Origin: Clostridium estertheticum
GTDB lineage: Bacteria; Bacillota; Clostridia; Clostridiales; Clostridiaceae
DNA: 64,000 nucleotides
Direction: 5' to 3'
Assembly (NCBI RefSeq): GCF_011065935.2
Contig: NZ_JAAMNH020000001.1
Span: 2,563,001 to 2,627,000, forward strand
The notes under the pieces were generated by a model, which did no database searches, was not told the DNA's origin, and worked only from the letters and a program-made list of their open reading frames with translations. Below are positions 52,881 through 61,803 of the stretch, piece after piece. The position numbers were made by a program, and so were the translations under genes. Numbering within the stretch: the first letter of the stretch is position 1; every line of letters starts with the position of its first letter.

Positions 52881-52927
52881 TTCGTCATAAACAACTGTAA
52901 GAATTACTAAAGAAAATAGATAAACTA
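52881..52927 (+). repeat. Dispersed intergenic repeat, copy B (degenerate)
   Basis: GTCATAAACAACTGTAAGAA, then TTACTAAAGAAAATAGATAAAC, matching the left half of copy E. Lies just downstream of the GNAT gene. Confidence 0.55.
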
Positions 52928-53000
52928 ATAGAGGCTATCTGCTCCAGATAAATTGAGTAACTTGCAATATATAAATTGATACTATCTTAGGAGGAATATT

Positions 53001-53909
53001 ATGACAAGGAAATATAATTTATACCAAATTGACTCATTCACTAAGGAGAAGTTTGCTGGAAATCCAGCTGGAGTAATAACAAATGCTGATGGATTAACTG
53101 AAGCTGAAATGCAGAAAATAGCTAGGGAACTTAATAATTCTGAAACAGCATTTATTCTATCTTCAAATAATGATGAGTATGATGTTCATATACGGTTTTT
53201 CACTCCGACAAATGAAGTACCAATTTGTGGACATGCAACTATTGCAGCTCACTATGCCCGCGCAATTGAAAACAGGCTTGTTACTTCTAGGGTTTATCAT
53301 AAAACTGGTGCTGGAATTTTACCTGTTGATATAGTAAAAGAAAATGATGATTATAAAATTACTATGACACAAGGTAAGATTGAATTTGGAACGATTATTG
53401 ATGGAATAAATATAAAAAATATTACATTCGCGTTGAATATAAGTAATAAAGATTTACTAGAAGATTATCCAATACAGGTAGTTTCAACAGGTCATTCTAA
53501 GGTTATGGTTGGTATAAAAAACATTGAAACTTTAAATAAAATGAAACCAAATTATGATGCCCTTTCTAAATTGAGCAACGATATTAAGTGTAATGGATAT
53601 TACGTTTTTACAGTTAATTCTCAAGATGCTGATATTTTAGTACATGGCAGAATGTTTGCTCCTGCGATAGGCATTAATGAAGACCCTGTAACTGGTAATG
53701 CAAATGGTCCTTTGGGTGCATATCTGGTTCATCACAAATTGGTTAATCATAATAATTCTTTATTTAGATTCAAAGCTAAACAAGGTGAAGCTATAAAACG
53801 AACAGGTATTATCGACGTTGAGGTAAAGATAGAAAATAAAGAACCTGTAGAAATTAAAATTTCAGGAAATGCCATAATAGCATTTAAATCTGAATTATCA
53901 TTAGAATGA
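53001..53909 (+). CDS. PhzF family isomerase-like protein
   Basis: 302 residues with the PhzF double hot-dog fold: FTKEKFAGNPAGVITNADGL, MQKIARELNNSETAFIL (active-site Glu), RFFTPTNEVPICGHATIAAHYA and NEDPVTGNANGPLGAYLV. Family members isomerise small acids or epimerise. This one has no biosynthetic neighbours, so the substrate is unknown. GGAGG site. Its 3' flank holds CTATCTTAAAT pairing with ATTTAGATAAGATAG, a likely terminator. Confidence 0.92.
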   Translation: MTRKYNLYQIDSFTKEKFAGNPAGVITNADGLTEAEMQKIARELNNSETAFILSSNNDEYDVHIRFFTPTNEVPICGHATIAAHYARAIENRLVTSRVYHKTGAGILPVDIVKENDDYKITMTQGKIEFGTIIDGINIKNITFALNISNKDLLEDYPIQVVSTGHSKVMVGIKNIETLNKMKPNYDALSKLSNDIKCNGYYVFTVNSQDADILVHGRMFAPAIGINEDPVTGNANGPLGAYLVHHKLVNHNNSLFRFKAKQGEAIKRTGIIDVEVKIENKEPVEIKISGNAIIAFKSELSLE

Positions 53910-54096
53910 CTATCTTAAATAACAACCAATTTAGATAAGATAGAAATAAAGTATTAGTTTTGATATGTACTAATCAATAATCAGTTTCCTATTATCCATA
54001 TAACCATTAGGTTAATAATTTGCAGTTATTATATTATCGGATGCAACATATTCGAAATTATAGAAATTACCATCATAAGGGAGGCTGAGTAGTAAT

Positions 54097-54639
54097 TTGA
54101 AAGAGTCATTAAATAAATTATTAGAAAATACTTTTATCCCTACAATAGACATGCCCACTAAATTACCAGATGCAGCAGGAGCTTATCTAATATGTGCAAA
54201 AAATACTGATGTTTTACCAGTAAGAATGAAGGAATTAGAATATTCATACGTTAATGGATTACCAATTATTTATGTAGGAATCGCCGGTATACCAGCTTCA
54301 AGGGTAAAAAGTATAAGAAAACGGGATTATAGAAATCACTTTAATGGAAAAGCTAGAAGATCTACATTACGGAAAAGCTTGGGAGTATTGTTTGGTTTTG
54401 AAAAAGAATATGAGAGTGAAACAAATAACTTAAAATATAAGTTTATTGATGAACACAAGGAAAGATTATCAAAATGGATGAAAGATAACTTGATACTGCA
54501 TTTTGTTACAATTGATAACCCTATGGAGTTTGAAATATATTTGATTAACACTTATGAACCCCCTTTAAATTTGAAAGATAATAATAGTGAAAAGAATAGA
54601 ACTTTTAGGGAAGAATTATCTAAGTTAAGAACTAGATAA
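54097..54639 (+). CDS. GIY-YIG-like domain protein
   Basis: 180 residues. The pattern AGAYLICAK... IIYVGIAG (the GIY and YIG strands), RKRDYRNHFNGKARRSTLRKSLG, a basic helix, then ILHFVTIDNPMEFEIYLINTYEPPLNLKDN (catalytic-type Glu followed by P-P-L-N) fits the GIY-YIG nuclease fold with altered core letters (A-Y-L / Y-V-G). TTG start behind GGGAGG. Isolated between repeats. Could be a nuclease of a defence or mobile system; no partner is seen. Confidence 0.65.
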   Translation: MKESLNKLLENTFIPTIDMPTKLPDAAGAYLICAKNTDVLPVRMKELEYSYVNGLPIIYVGIAGIPASRVKSIRKRDYRNHFNGKARRSTLRKSLGVLFGFEKEYESETNNLKYKFIDEHKERLSKWMKDNLILHFVTIDNPMEFEIYLINTYEPPLNLKDNNSEKNRTFREELSKLRTR

Positions 54640-54690
54640 TACAGCCTAATTTTAAAATTATTATGCTTTAATTTAAGATTCCCATTATCC

Positions 54691-54768
54691 ATAAAACTGG
54701 ACATATCGTGTCTATAACGGGAAGTTGAAAAAAATCACATTTAATTAATGAGTGTGCGGAATGTCATA
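54691..54768 (+). repeat. Dispersed intergenic repeat, copy C
   Basis: ATAAAACTGGACATATCGTG, TCTATAACGGGAAGTTGAAA and TTAATTAATGAGTGTGCGGA; centre and right part of the family. Downstream of the GIY-YIG-like gene. Confidence 0.65.
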
Positions 54769-54890
54769 GTTATACGGAATTTAGAACAAAAGAAGTGATT
54801 GCTCTAAGTTATTGAGTTTGATCTGATTGAGATGCGGTTGTAAAATATTGTAAAACAAAGATTGTTTATATAATATGGAGGCAAATTAAA

Positions 54891-55524
54891 ATGAAAAAAA
54901 CAGATAATGGGGAAATTGTTTTGGAATCGTTTTTCAAAAATATATGACTTTATTTCGAAAAAAGACCAAAAATCATACGACATAATAGTAGATAAAATTA
55001 GAAATGAATTAAGTACAAATATGAATGTATTAGAACTTGCTACATGTACAGGCTTACTTGCAATGCGTATTGCTGATATCTGTGGGCATTATTAGGCAAC
55101 AGATTTCTCGGAAGAAATGATAAATGTTGCAAAAAAAGAAAAGCATAAAAACTATTACTTTTGCAGTGCAAGACGCAACAAATCTAACTTATAAAAGTAA
55201 GAGTTTTGATGTAGTTATTATATCTAATGCCCTACATATTATGCCTGAGCCTCAAAAAACTCTCGTAAATATAGCAAGAGTCTTGAAAGATGATGGTATT
55301 CTAATTGCTCCAACTTTTACAAGAAACGGAAATTTCATGAGAGAATAATAGAAAGCACAACGTCTATGGTAGGATATAGAACTTTTTCAAAATGGAAATA
55401 TGCCGAATATATTCAGTTCCTTGAACTAAATGGATGGAATATCATTAAAAGTGAAAGTATTAAAGCAAGTTTTCCAATTGCATTTGTGATTGCGAGAAAA
55501 TGTAAAAATGAGCATGACATTTAG
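54891..55524 (+). pseudogene. Class I SAM-dependent methyltransferase, multiply broken
   Basis: Reconstruction across frames gives MKKTDNG, then KLFWNRFSKIYDFISKKDQK, MNVLELATCTGLLAMRIADI, an in-frame TAG, ATDFSEEMINVAKKEK, then in another frame ITFAVQDATNLTYKSKSFDV and VIISNALHIMPEPQKTLVNI, then in a third SMVGYRTFSKWKYAEYIQFL. The SAM motif reads ATCTG where ATGTG is expected. At least three frame changes and one stop. The original ribosome site GGAGG and ATG are still present. Confidence 0.8.
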
Positions 55525-55828
55525 AAATATATTATACAATATTCATATATTGCACCACAATCATTATTAGGCATAAGCAAGGATAACTGAAGCAGGTCTT
55601 GCTAAAAGTGTAGTGGCTAAAACTCCGCATAACAAAATGTTGCCGTCCGCCTTGACTGGTGGACTATTTTTATATAGCGTTGTGTAAATTTATGACTTAT
55701 AATCTATATATAGGTTACTGGTAAACCATCGCCAAGGCACATTCCCCAGTCCAAGTGCATTCGCACTAAGGCTGGGAAACGTCGGCAACACGAAACGTTA
55801 CCTGAAAAATTATGGTTTATAAAGAGCT

Positions 55829-55867
55829 CTCTTAATTAAGAATAATGGGGATATGTCGAACTTGTAT
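55829..55867 (+). repeat. Dispersed intergenic repeat, copy D (right end only)
   Basis: CTCTTAATTAAGAATAATGG and GGATATGTCGAACTTGTAT, the right end of the family, shared with copies F and G. Confidence 0.55.
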
Positions 55868-55875
55868 TTTTAGAC

Positions 55876-55906
55876 GTCACAAACAATAAAAGTTTGTGGC
55901 ATTTTT
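55876..55906 (+). terminator. Rho-independent terminator
   Basis: GTCACAAAC-AATAAAA-GTTTGTGGC followed by ATTTTTAC. Confidence 0.65.
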
Positions 55907-56053
55907 ACTTGTGACACATTGGGAATATATGGTGCAGTAAAGTTTTGACTATTCCAATATTTACTATTATGTTATATAATGGTAATAATGATTCGGAATC
56001 GTAAAAAAATGCGAATATTGAACTAAAATAAAATAGTTCTCAGTATTCTTTAA

Positions 56054-56192
56054 GTACGTTATAAACTACTGTAAGAATTGCTAAATAAATCAGATAAACT
56101 GGACATGTTATGTCTATAATGGCAGTTCAAAAGATCAGGATTAATTTATGAGTGTCTTGGATTTTCTCAGTTAAAGAATAGCGGGAATATAT
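56054..56192 (+). repeat. Dispersed intergenic repeat, copy E (longest)
   Basis: Carries left, centre and right parts: CGTTATAAACTACTGTAAGA, GATAAACTGGACATGTTATG, TCTATAATGGCAGTTCAAAA, TTAATTTATGAGTGT, TTTCTCAGTTAAAGAATAGC. Directly upstream of the two-component operon. Confidence 0.65.
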
Positions 56193-56233
56193 TACATATA
56201 TTATTCCAATTGGTTTTTATAGGAGTGAAAGAA

Positions 56234-56917
56234 ATGAAAATACTTATTGTTGAAGATGATGAACTTATTGCTAATCTTATAGATCAAAACCTAAAGCTTG
56301 AGGGATTTGAAACTGATGTTAGCTATGATGGGATAGCTGCTATTGATATATGCAAAAGGAAACACTTTGATCTAATTCTTCTTGATATTATGATTCCTGG
56401 TATGGATGGATTTCATGTATGTAGGGAATTGCAGTATCTTGTGATTCCGATAATTATGCTCACTGCTAAAAATGATATATCTGATAAATTAACAGGTCTC
56501 GAGGCCGGAGCAGACGATTATATTGTCAAACCCTTTGATAATAGGGAATTGGTGGCAAGAATACGCTCAGTATTCAGGCGTCTTGATAGGGTTAATAAAA
56601 AATCTAATTTAGTGGATATAAATATGAATAATTCTATTGTTACAATAAATGAAGAAACGCATATGGTTATAATAAATTCAACGGAATTGGAATTAACACC
56701 AACGGAATTTGACTTAATGCTCTTATTTATTAAGAATCCTAATAGAGTTTTCACAAGATCACAATTAATGGATGATGTATGGGGCTATGATTTTTTAGGC
56801 GATTCCCGAACAGTAGACATACATGTTCAAAGAATAAGAAAAAAATTGGGTGACTTTAGCAGTTGTATCGAAACAGTTTTTGGGGTAGGATACCGCTTTA
56901 AGGAGTTGAAAAGATGA
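56234..56917 (+). CDS. OmpR-family response regulator
   Basis: 227 residues. Receiver with acidic pocket E7-D8-D9, phosphorylation site Asp51 (LILLDIMIPGMDG), Thr in IIMLTAKND and Lys in YIVKPFD, then a winged-helix DNA-binding domain (LTPTEFDLMLLFIKNPNRVFTRSQLMDDVWGYDF... RTVDIHVQRIRKKLGD). ATG 56234 follows AGGAGTG; the frame opens earlier at a TTG. It overlaps the kinase gene by four bases (ATGA). Confidence 0.95.
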   Translation: MKILIVEDDELIANLIDQNLKLEGFETDVSYDGIAAIDICKRKHFDLILLDIMIPGMDGFHVCRELQYLVIPIIMLTAKNDISDKLTGLEAGADDYIVKPFDNRELVARIRSVFRRLDRVNKKSNLVDINMNNSIVTINEETHMVIINSTELELTPTEFDLMLLFIKNPNRVFTRSQLMDDVWGYDFLGDSRTVDIHVQRIRKKLGDFSSCIETVFGVGYRFKELKR

Positions 56918-58278
56918 AGCTGAGAACTAAGGTAATAACAATGAATGTTCTCATAACAACTGTAATTATATTAATAAGTGGTTTTATTATTTTAAAAACA
57001 GTTGATAACTCTAATTTGTACGGTATGTATCAAAATCTTTTAAGCCAGAGTAATTTTACAGAGCAGTATCTATCAGAGTTTATGAGGAGTAAGGATAATT
57101 CTGGTGAAATTTTGGAGAAAGAGAAATCATCCTTGGAAGATATACTGACGATGAATATGGGAAGTAAAGTTACAATAGACGGACTCAGTGTAAATAATCC
57201 AACTGAACTTCAAAAGGGCGCTCTAAGTGGTAAGAAAGTATACTTGATTAATACTACTGGGAGTGTTAGAACATTTTCTTTGTCTCTACCAATATATTCT
57301 AATGAAAAAATCATTGGATGTGTTATTTTAGAGAACTCATTGTATCAAGCAGACATGATGAAAAAGACTTTGCTTTTTACTCTATTATTCATATCATTAA
57401 CTGCACTACTTATTTTATTTATATTAAGCTACTTGTTTTCTTACAGACTTATTAAACCACTTGAACAATTAACACTTGTAACAAAAGAATTTTCAAAGGG
57501 AAATTTTAATGAAATAAAAGCCATTAGAACAGGCGATGAAATTGAAGGATTAACTGATTCCTTCAATAAAATGGGGCGCGATATCAAATTGATTATTGAA
57601 GATTTGAAGGAGGAGCAGAAAAAGCAAAAAAAATTTCTTGATAACGTCACCCATGAAATAAGAACTCCCTTAACAAATATTATTGGATATGCTGACCTTT
57701 CAAATAGGACAAAGGAAAGTGAGCATTTAGAAAAATATTTATCCTATATTACCGGTGAAAGTAATCGGCTTCTTGGCATGGTAAATGATCTGCTGGAGCT
57801 ATCCAGGCTTAATACTTATGAGCAAGCAATTATAAAAAATGAAGTTAATCTAAGAAATCTTATAGAACAAATTATTAATCTCATGAAGGATAGAGCAAGG
57901 AAGTATGGATTCAAAATAGAATGTGTGATTGAGGATTTGGTTGTCATAGCAGATAGCGAAAAACTTAAGCAAGTTATAATCAATCTTATAGATAATGCTA
58001 TAAAGCATTCTGATGGAGATCATATTATTATAAGGCTTTGGAAAGCTGATTTTATTTATATTAGTGTCAGTGATAATGGAATGGGTATACCTAAAGCTGA
58101 CATAGATAATATTCTGCAGCCATTTTATCGTATAGATAAATCAAGAAGCAGAAAACTTGGAGGCAGCGGTCTTGGACTTTCAATCTGTCAGGAGATTGTA
58201 GTTGCCCATGGTGGAAGTATTAAAATAGAAAGTATGATAGAATGTGGTACAACTGTTACATTTAGTTTACAACTATGA
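56914..58278 (+). CDS. Membrane sensor histidine kinase
   Basis: 454 residues: first membrane helix (VITMNVLITTVIILISGFIIL), an outer sensor of about 125 residues, second helix (LLFTLLFISLTALLILFILSYLF), HAMP, HisKA with FLDNVTHEIRTPL (His247), HATPase with DNAIKHSDGD, DNGMGIPKAD and GGSGLGLSICQEIV. Cognate to the upstream regulator. The signal is unknown; the downstream membrane-anchored protein may be an accessory or a target. Confidence 0.95.
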   Translation: MKLRTKVITMNVLITTVIILISGFIILKTVDNSNLYGMYQNLLSQSNFTEQYLSEFMRSKDNSGEILEKEKSSLEDILTMNMGSKVTIDGLSVNNPTELQKGALSGKKVYLINTTGSVRTFSLSLPIYSNEKIIGCVILENSLYQADMMKKTLLFTLLFISLTALLILFILSYLFSYRLIKPLEQLTLVTKEFSKGNFNEIKAIRTGDEIEGLTDSFNKMGRDIKLIIEDLKEEQKKQKKFLDNVTHEIRTPLTNIIGYADLSNRTKESEHLEKYLSYITGESNRLLGMVNDLLELSRLNTYEQAIIKNEVNLRNLIEQIINLMKDRARKYGFKIECVIEDLVVIADSEKLKQVIINLIDNAIKHSDGDHIIIRLWKADFIYISVSDNGMGIPKADIDNILQPFYRIDKSRSRKLGGSGLGLSICQEIVVAHGGSIKIESMIECGTTVTFSLQL

Positions 58279-58365
58279 GATAACTTGGATATAACTAAAT
58301 GCTATTATTTAATTATAAGTTAATTCAAGTATGCACAAAAATAAAATGTAGCAGGGGGTTTGAAA

Positions 58366-59613
58366 ATGAAAAAAATAGTAGCAATTTCACTGTCTCTGGT
58401 TGTTATAATCTGCATAATGTTGTTTTATTTCAGAAGTTCAAATTCAATAGCAGTACCTAAAATGGTACTTAATAAGGTAACTATCATTGAAAATAATTCG
58501 ATTCAAGCGAAACAACAGAAAGAAATCGATGCTGTGATAAGTAAATACCTGGTAGATAGTTTCAATATCAATACAAAAGCTGATAAGACCTTGGAAGCAC
58601 ATGAACTCTTGGGGATTGAAGAAAATAATGATAAGATTTATGCTTATATTTGGGCATATCAAATGGGCTTTATGAACCTAGGAATATCAGATTATAGAGA
58701 GGGAGAAGAATCATTTAAACCAATGGTAGTAGTTATAGGAAAAAAGACTAACGGTGAATATTCTGTAATTGAGAGTAAAACTCCTAAAGAAGGTGAGGAG
58801 TATTTCTCCTCAGTTAAGGAAATGTTCCCTGAAAAATATCAGGACAGAATATTAAATAGAAAGAATCAAGGGGAGAAATTAGGATTAATTCTTGGTGAAA
58901 AGATCAATAATCTTATAAAGCAACCTGTACGCAATAAGGAAAAATATACACCGTGGAATGCCAAGTTGATTACTAATGTAAAAACTCCCATTTATAATGT
59001 CAACATTCCAAAGGAATGGACATATAAAAACAATATAGATAATGGGATTAACTTTATAAAAGACAAAAAGGTTATTGGAGGGTTAGATATTATCAAACAA
59101 TACTCTTCTGATCGTGTTGAGTGGATGGAGAGCAATTTTCCCAGCAGTAGTAGTGCAGCTACAATAATGAGAGTTCTTCCTGATGGATATTCATACAATG
59201 TTGTAAGGGCGGAACTAATGGACGGCGAAGTTCATTACTTTTTTAGAATAGAGGACTATATTTACGATTTATATTTTTATGGGGGACAAATTGATAAATC
59301 AACAATAGTTAATGTGGCTAAAAGTTTCAAATGTGATCATCCATTAAAAAACACCTTGACTATGGATGGTACTCTTCAGAAAGTTTCAGGTTATTTTCAG
59401 GGGAATATAGGTGTAAAACCATACAGTATAAATATTAATATAAAACAAACTAGCCGTTATCATAGTGAATTGAAGCTGATTTGCTCAGATGAATTATTAA
59501 AAACAATTGACAAACTTGATCTTAAAAAAGACGATTTTGTTGAGATAACCTATAAGATTAATGGATATGATCAAATTGTTCTTATGAGCATTAATAAGGT
59601 TAAGAAGGAATAA
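58366..59613 (+). CDS. Membrane-anchored protein of unknown function in the two-component operon
   Basis: About 415 residues with an N-terminal anchor (IVAISLSLVVIICIMLFYF) and a large outer part. The N-terminal half (DAVISKYLVDSFN... HELLGIEENNDKIYAYIWAYQMGF) looks like a small hydrophilic domain, then comes a segment reminiscent of PsbP/MOG1-like folds (YNVNIPKEWTYKNNIDNGINFI), then an ending strand-rich domain. ATG 58366 behind AGGGGG is preferred over the TTG two codons earlier. 87 bases after the kinase. I do not recognise the family. Confidence 0.75.
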   Translation: MKKIVAISLSLVVIICIMLFYFRSSNSIAVPKMVLNKVTIIENNSIQAKQQKEIDAVISKYLVDSFNINTKADKTLEAHELLGIEENNDKIYAYIWAYQMGFMNLGISDYREGEESFKPMVVVIGKKTNGEYSVIESKTPKEGEEYFSSVKEMFPEKYQDRILNRKNQGEKLGLILGEKINNLIKQPVRNKEKYTPWNAKLITNVKTPIYNVNIPKEWTYKNNIDNGINFIKDKKVIGGLDIIKQYSSDRVEWMESNFPSSSSAATIMRVLPDGYSYNVVRAELMDGEVHYFFRIEDYIYDLYFYGGQIDKSTIVNVAKSFKCDHPLKNTLTMDGTLQKVSGYFQGNIGVKPYSININIKQTSRYHSELKLICSDELLKTIDKLDLKKDDFVEITYKINGYDQIVLMSINKVKKE

Positions 59614-59632
59614 TGTTGTTTTTTTAATAAGG

Positions 59633-59662
59633 CCCTCAGTTTAATTACTGAGGGTTTTTTAA
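59633..59662 (+). terminator. Terminator of the two-component operon
   Basis: CCCTCAGT-TTAATT-ACTGAGGG followed by TTTTTT. Confidence 0.85.
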
Positions 59663-59744
59663 AGGGAAATTAGTAAGGTATGTTGAATTATGGTAAATAG
59701 AATGTTATAGAGGTATTAATATATTCTATTACATAACGTCTATT

Positions 59745-59882
59745 CTGAGCGTGTCTATAATGGGAAGTTGAAAAAATTTACACTTAATTGATAAGCTCTG
59801 CGAATATCAGATATATCTGAAAAGTCATGTTTTATAAGGGTATTTCTCAGTTAAAGAATAATGGGGATATGCGAACTTGTAT
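59745..59882 (+). repeat. Dispersed intergenic repeat, copy F
   Basis: GAGCGTGTCTATAATGGGAA, GTTGAAAAAATTTACACTTA, TTTCTCAGTTAAAGAATAAT and GGGGATATGCGAACTTGTAT. Centre and right end. The rest of the gap 59614-60085 also holds the inverted repeat CATTGTATTT/AAATACAATG (59923-59952). Confidence 0.65.
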
Positions 59883-60085
59883 AATTTTGTTCATCAACCA
59901 TAAAAGTAGTAATGCCTTTATCCATTGTATTTAACATATATAAAATACAATGTTATCATAATTACATTCGGCATATTTATCAGGAAATACTACTAAACCT
60001 ATAATAAAATAGGACATTTGTTAGCAGCTTAAGACAGGCTAAAATAGTATCTAAATGTTATCATCTTAATTAAGGGGGGATAGAT

Positions 60086-60652
60086 ATGGATTGGTTAAGT
60101 AGTATGCAAAACTCTATTAACTACATGGAGGATAATATCTTAAACGAAATTGACTTTGATAAGATTGCCCAATGTGCTTATTCATCAACATTTCATTTTC
60201 AGCGTATGTTTAGCATGCTGACAGGCTTTACAATTGGTGAATATATACGCAATAGGCGGTTAACACTTGCCGCGCAGGAACTATCATTTTCAAATGTAAA
60301 GGTTATAGATATTGCCTTTAAGTATGGTTATGAAACATCAGAAGCATTTACAAAAGCATTCTAAAGACTTCATGGTGTGACTCCATCGGCTACGCGCGAG
60401 TCAGGAGTTAAACTAAAATCTTTTAGTCGTCTATCAATCCAAATTAATATGAAAGGTGATAAAGAAATGAATTATCGTATTGAAGAAAAACAAGCCTTTG
60501 AAATGTTTGGTATATCAACGGAGATTAATGATATTGGAGATAAGCCTTACATTGAAATTCCGGAATATTGGAAAAGATGTATTTTAGATGGAACAATCGA
60601 TCGCATTCATAACGATGCCAGAATAAGCGAGGAAACATGTGGTGGAAGCTGA
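60086..60652 (+). pseudogene. AraC-family regulator with GyrI-like domain, nonsense-mutated and truncated
   Basis: A good GGGGGG ribosome site and ATG start lead into an AraC DNA-binding domain (IDFDKIAQCAYSSTFHFQRM, FSMLTGFTIGEYIRNRRLTL, IDIAFKYGYETSEAFTKAF). A TAA at 60362-60364 then stands where the conserved Gln of A-F-Q-R-L-H-G belongs (CAA to TAA). The frame continues with RLHGVTPSATRESG and an effector-binding domain (MNYRIEEKQAFEMFGISTEI) and is cut at about 60640 by a group II intron fragment. Confidence 0.8.
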
Positions 60653-61393
60653 TATTAGAAACTTCTTGGGGATATAGACCATCAATGGTTATTAAAGCTG
60701 TTAGAGTTACGAATAAAAGATAAATCATTTCTAAGGTTATTACTTGCTAACATCTATTTACATTATGCATTAGATTTATGGTATGAGAAAATTGTAAAAC
60801 CTGCTTGTATAGGAGAAACATATATATGTCGGCTAGCGGATGATTTTATATGTGCATTCAGCTATAAAGCAGATGCTGAAAAGTTTTACAAAGTACTAGG
60901 AAAAAGGCTTTGTAAGTTCAAATTAGAATTAGCCGAGGAGAAAACTAAGATTATAAGTTTCTCTCGCTTTAGAAAACATGAAAATACAAGCTTTGAATTT
61001 CTTGGATTTAAATTTCGCTGGGCAGTATCCAATAAAGGTAAAGATGTAATAAGAAGGAGACCCAGTAGGATCAAATTAAGGAAATCTATAAAGGCGTTTA
61101 GCCTGTGGTGCAAAGAAAACCGTAGTAAAAGAATTAAAAACATAGTGGAAACTCTAAACTCAAAATACAGAGGATATTTCAACAATTACGGAGTAATAGG
61201 AAATAGCAAAGGTATAGGTGAATTTTATAGTTCAACCTTAAAAATATTGTATAAATGGCTGAATCGTAGAAGTCAAAGGAAAAGCTTTAATTGGGATGAG
61301 TTTAGTGAAAAGATGAAATGGTATGGTCTAATTAAGCCTAAAGTAGTTGAAAAGACTAATAATCAAATTAGATTTGAAGAATGTTTTGCTTAG
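60641..61393 (+). pseudogene. Group II intron reverse transcriptase/maturase remnant
   Basis: Begins VVEADIRNF, then after a one-base shift near 60667 GDIDHQWLLKLLELRIKDKS, LLANIYLHYALDLWYEKIVK, RLADDFICAFSYKADAEKFY (RT active-site Y-A-D-D is here L-A-D-D), FEFLGFKFRW and the thumb/maturase end KIKNIVETLNSKYRGYFNNY equivalent (RIKNIVETLN) to NNQIRFEECFA. About 25 residues with the P-Q-G-G motif are deleted before L-A-N-I-Y. No start codon remains. Confidence 0.85.
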
Positions 61394-61414
61394 TACGGAA
61401 GTGAGTATATTTGA

Positions 61415-61449
61415 AGAGCCCGGTGCGGTAATTCCGCACGCCGGGATCT
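61415..61449 (+). ncRNA. Group II intron domain V
   Basis: Hairpin AGAGCCCGGTGCGG-TAAT-TCCGCACGCCGGGATCTT: paired GAGCCCGG..CCGGGATCT arms with the bulge and the inner GTGCGG/CCGCAC stem, 22 bases after the maturase stop. This is the conserved catalytic hairpin. It is intact although the rest of the intron is lost. Confidence 0.85.
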
Positions 61450-61464
61450 TGGTACAAGCTGTAA

Positions 61465-61803
61465 GTTATATTTTTAGATCAACATTACTTCAAGTCCATT
61501 GATATGTTTGAAGATGAATTTGCAGTTCCTTCTTTCAAAAGAGAATTTAAAAAAGCTAAACAAAAGGGTTTAATTTTGAAAGCACATGTGGGTGAATTTG
61601 GAACTGCTGAATTAGTTAGAAAGGCTATAGAAGAATTGGAACTTGATCAGGTACAGCTTGGAATAGCCGCCGCAGATTCTAGGAGTGTTATGAGTTGGTT
61701 ATGTGCTAATAAAATTCAGCTTAATATATGTCCGACAAGTAATATTTTGCTTAGTAGGGTAGAAAACTATAGCGTTCATCCTATTAGAAAACTATATGAT
61801 TAA
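61465..61803 (+). pseudogene. Adenosine deaminase fragment
   Basis: Internal part of an ADA-family protein: FLDQHYFKSIDMFEDEF, FKKAKQKGLILKAHVGEFGT (Zn-ligand His and the catalytic Glu region, here H-V-G-E), VQLGIAAADSRSVMSWLCAN (normally I-G-H-G), LNICPTSNILLSRVENYSVH and HPIRKLYD, then stop. The N-terminal zinc site and the C-terminal D-D are missing. The 5' side abuts the intron end; the 3' stop codon is the first bases of repeat copy G. Confidence 0.75.

Larger units (their letters stand above)
55525..56233. other. 709-base gap with structured, attC-like sequence
   Basis: No coding frame. About 55624-55686 starts GCATAAC and ends GTTGTGT, which pair with wobble, enclosing the hairpin GTCCGCC-TTGACT-GGTGGAC. 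About 55707-55803 forms a second long imperfect hairpin (CCCCAG... AGTGC-ATTC-GCACT ... CTGGG, flanked by GGTAA and TTACC). This is the outline of integron recombination sites, but not a proven one. Then come repeat copy D, a terminator and repeat copy E. Confidence 0.35.
60641..61455 (+). mobile_element. Degenerate group II intron fragment
   Basis: Comprises the 3' part of a group II intron: a decayed reverse transcriptase/maturase frame and, right after it, a well-kept domain V. The 5' ribozyme domains are missing; the fragment is fused directly to the truncated AraC gene. It lies upstream of an adenosine deaminase fragment. Confidence 0.8.

Noticed and set aside
55707..55803. 5' ribozyme domain of the group II intron
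   Set aside because: The conserved intron 5' end (GUGYG) and recognisable domain I elements are not seen, and it lies 5 kb from the intron 3' part.
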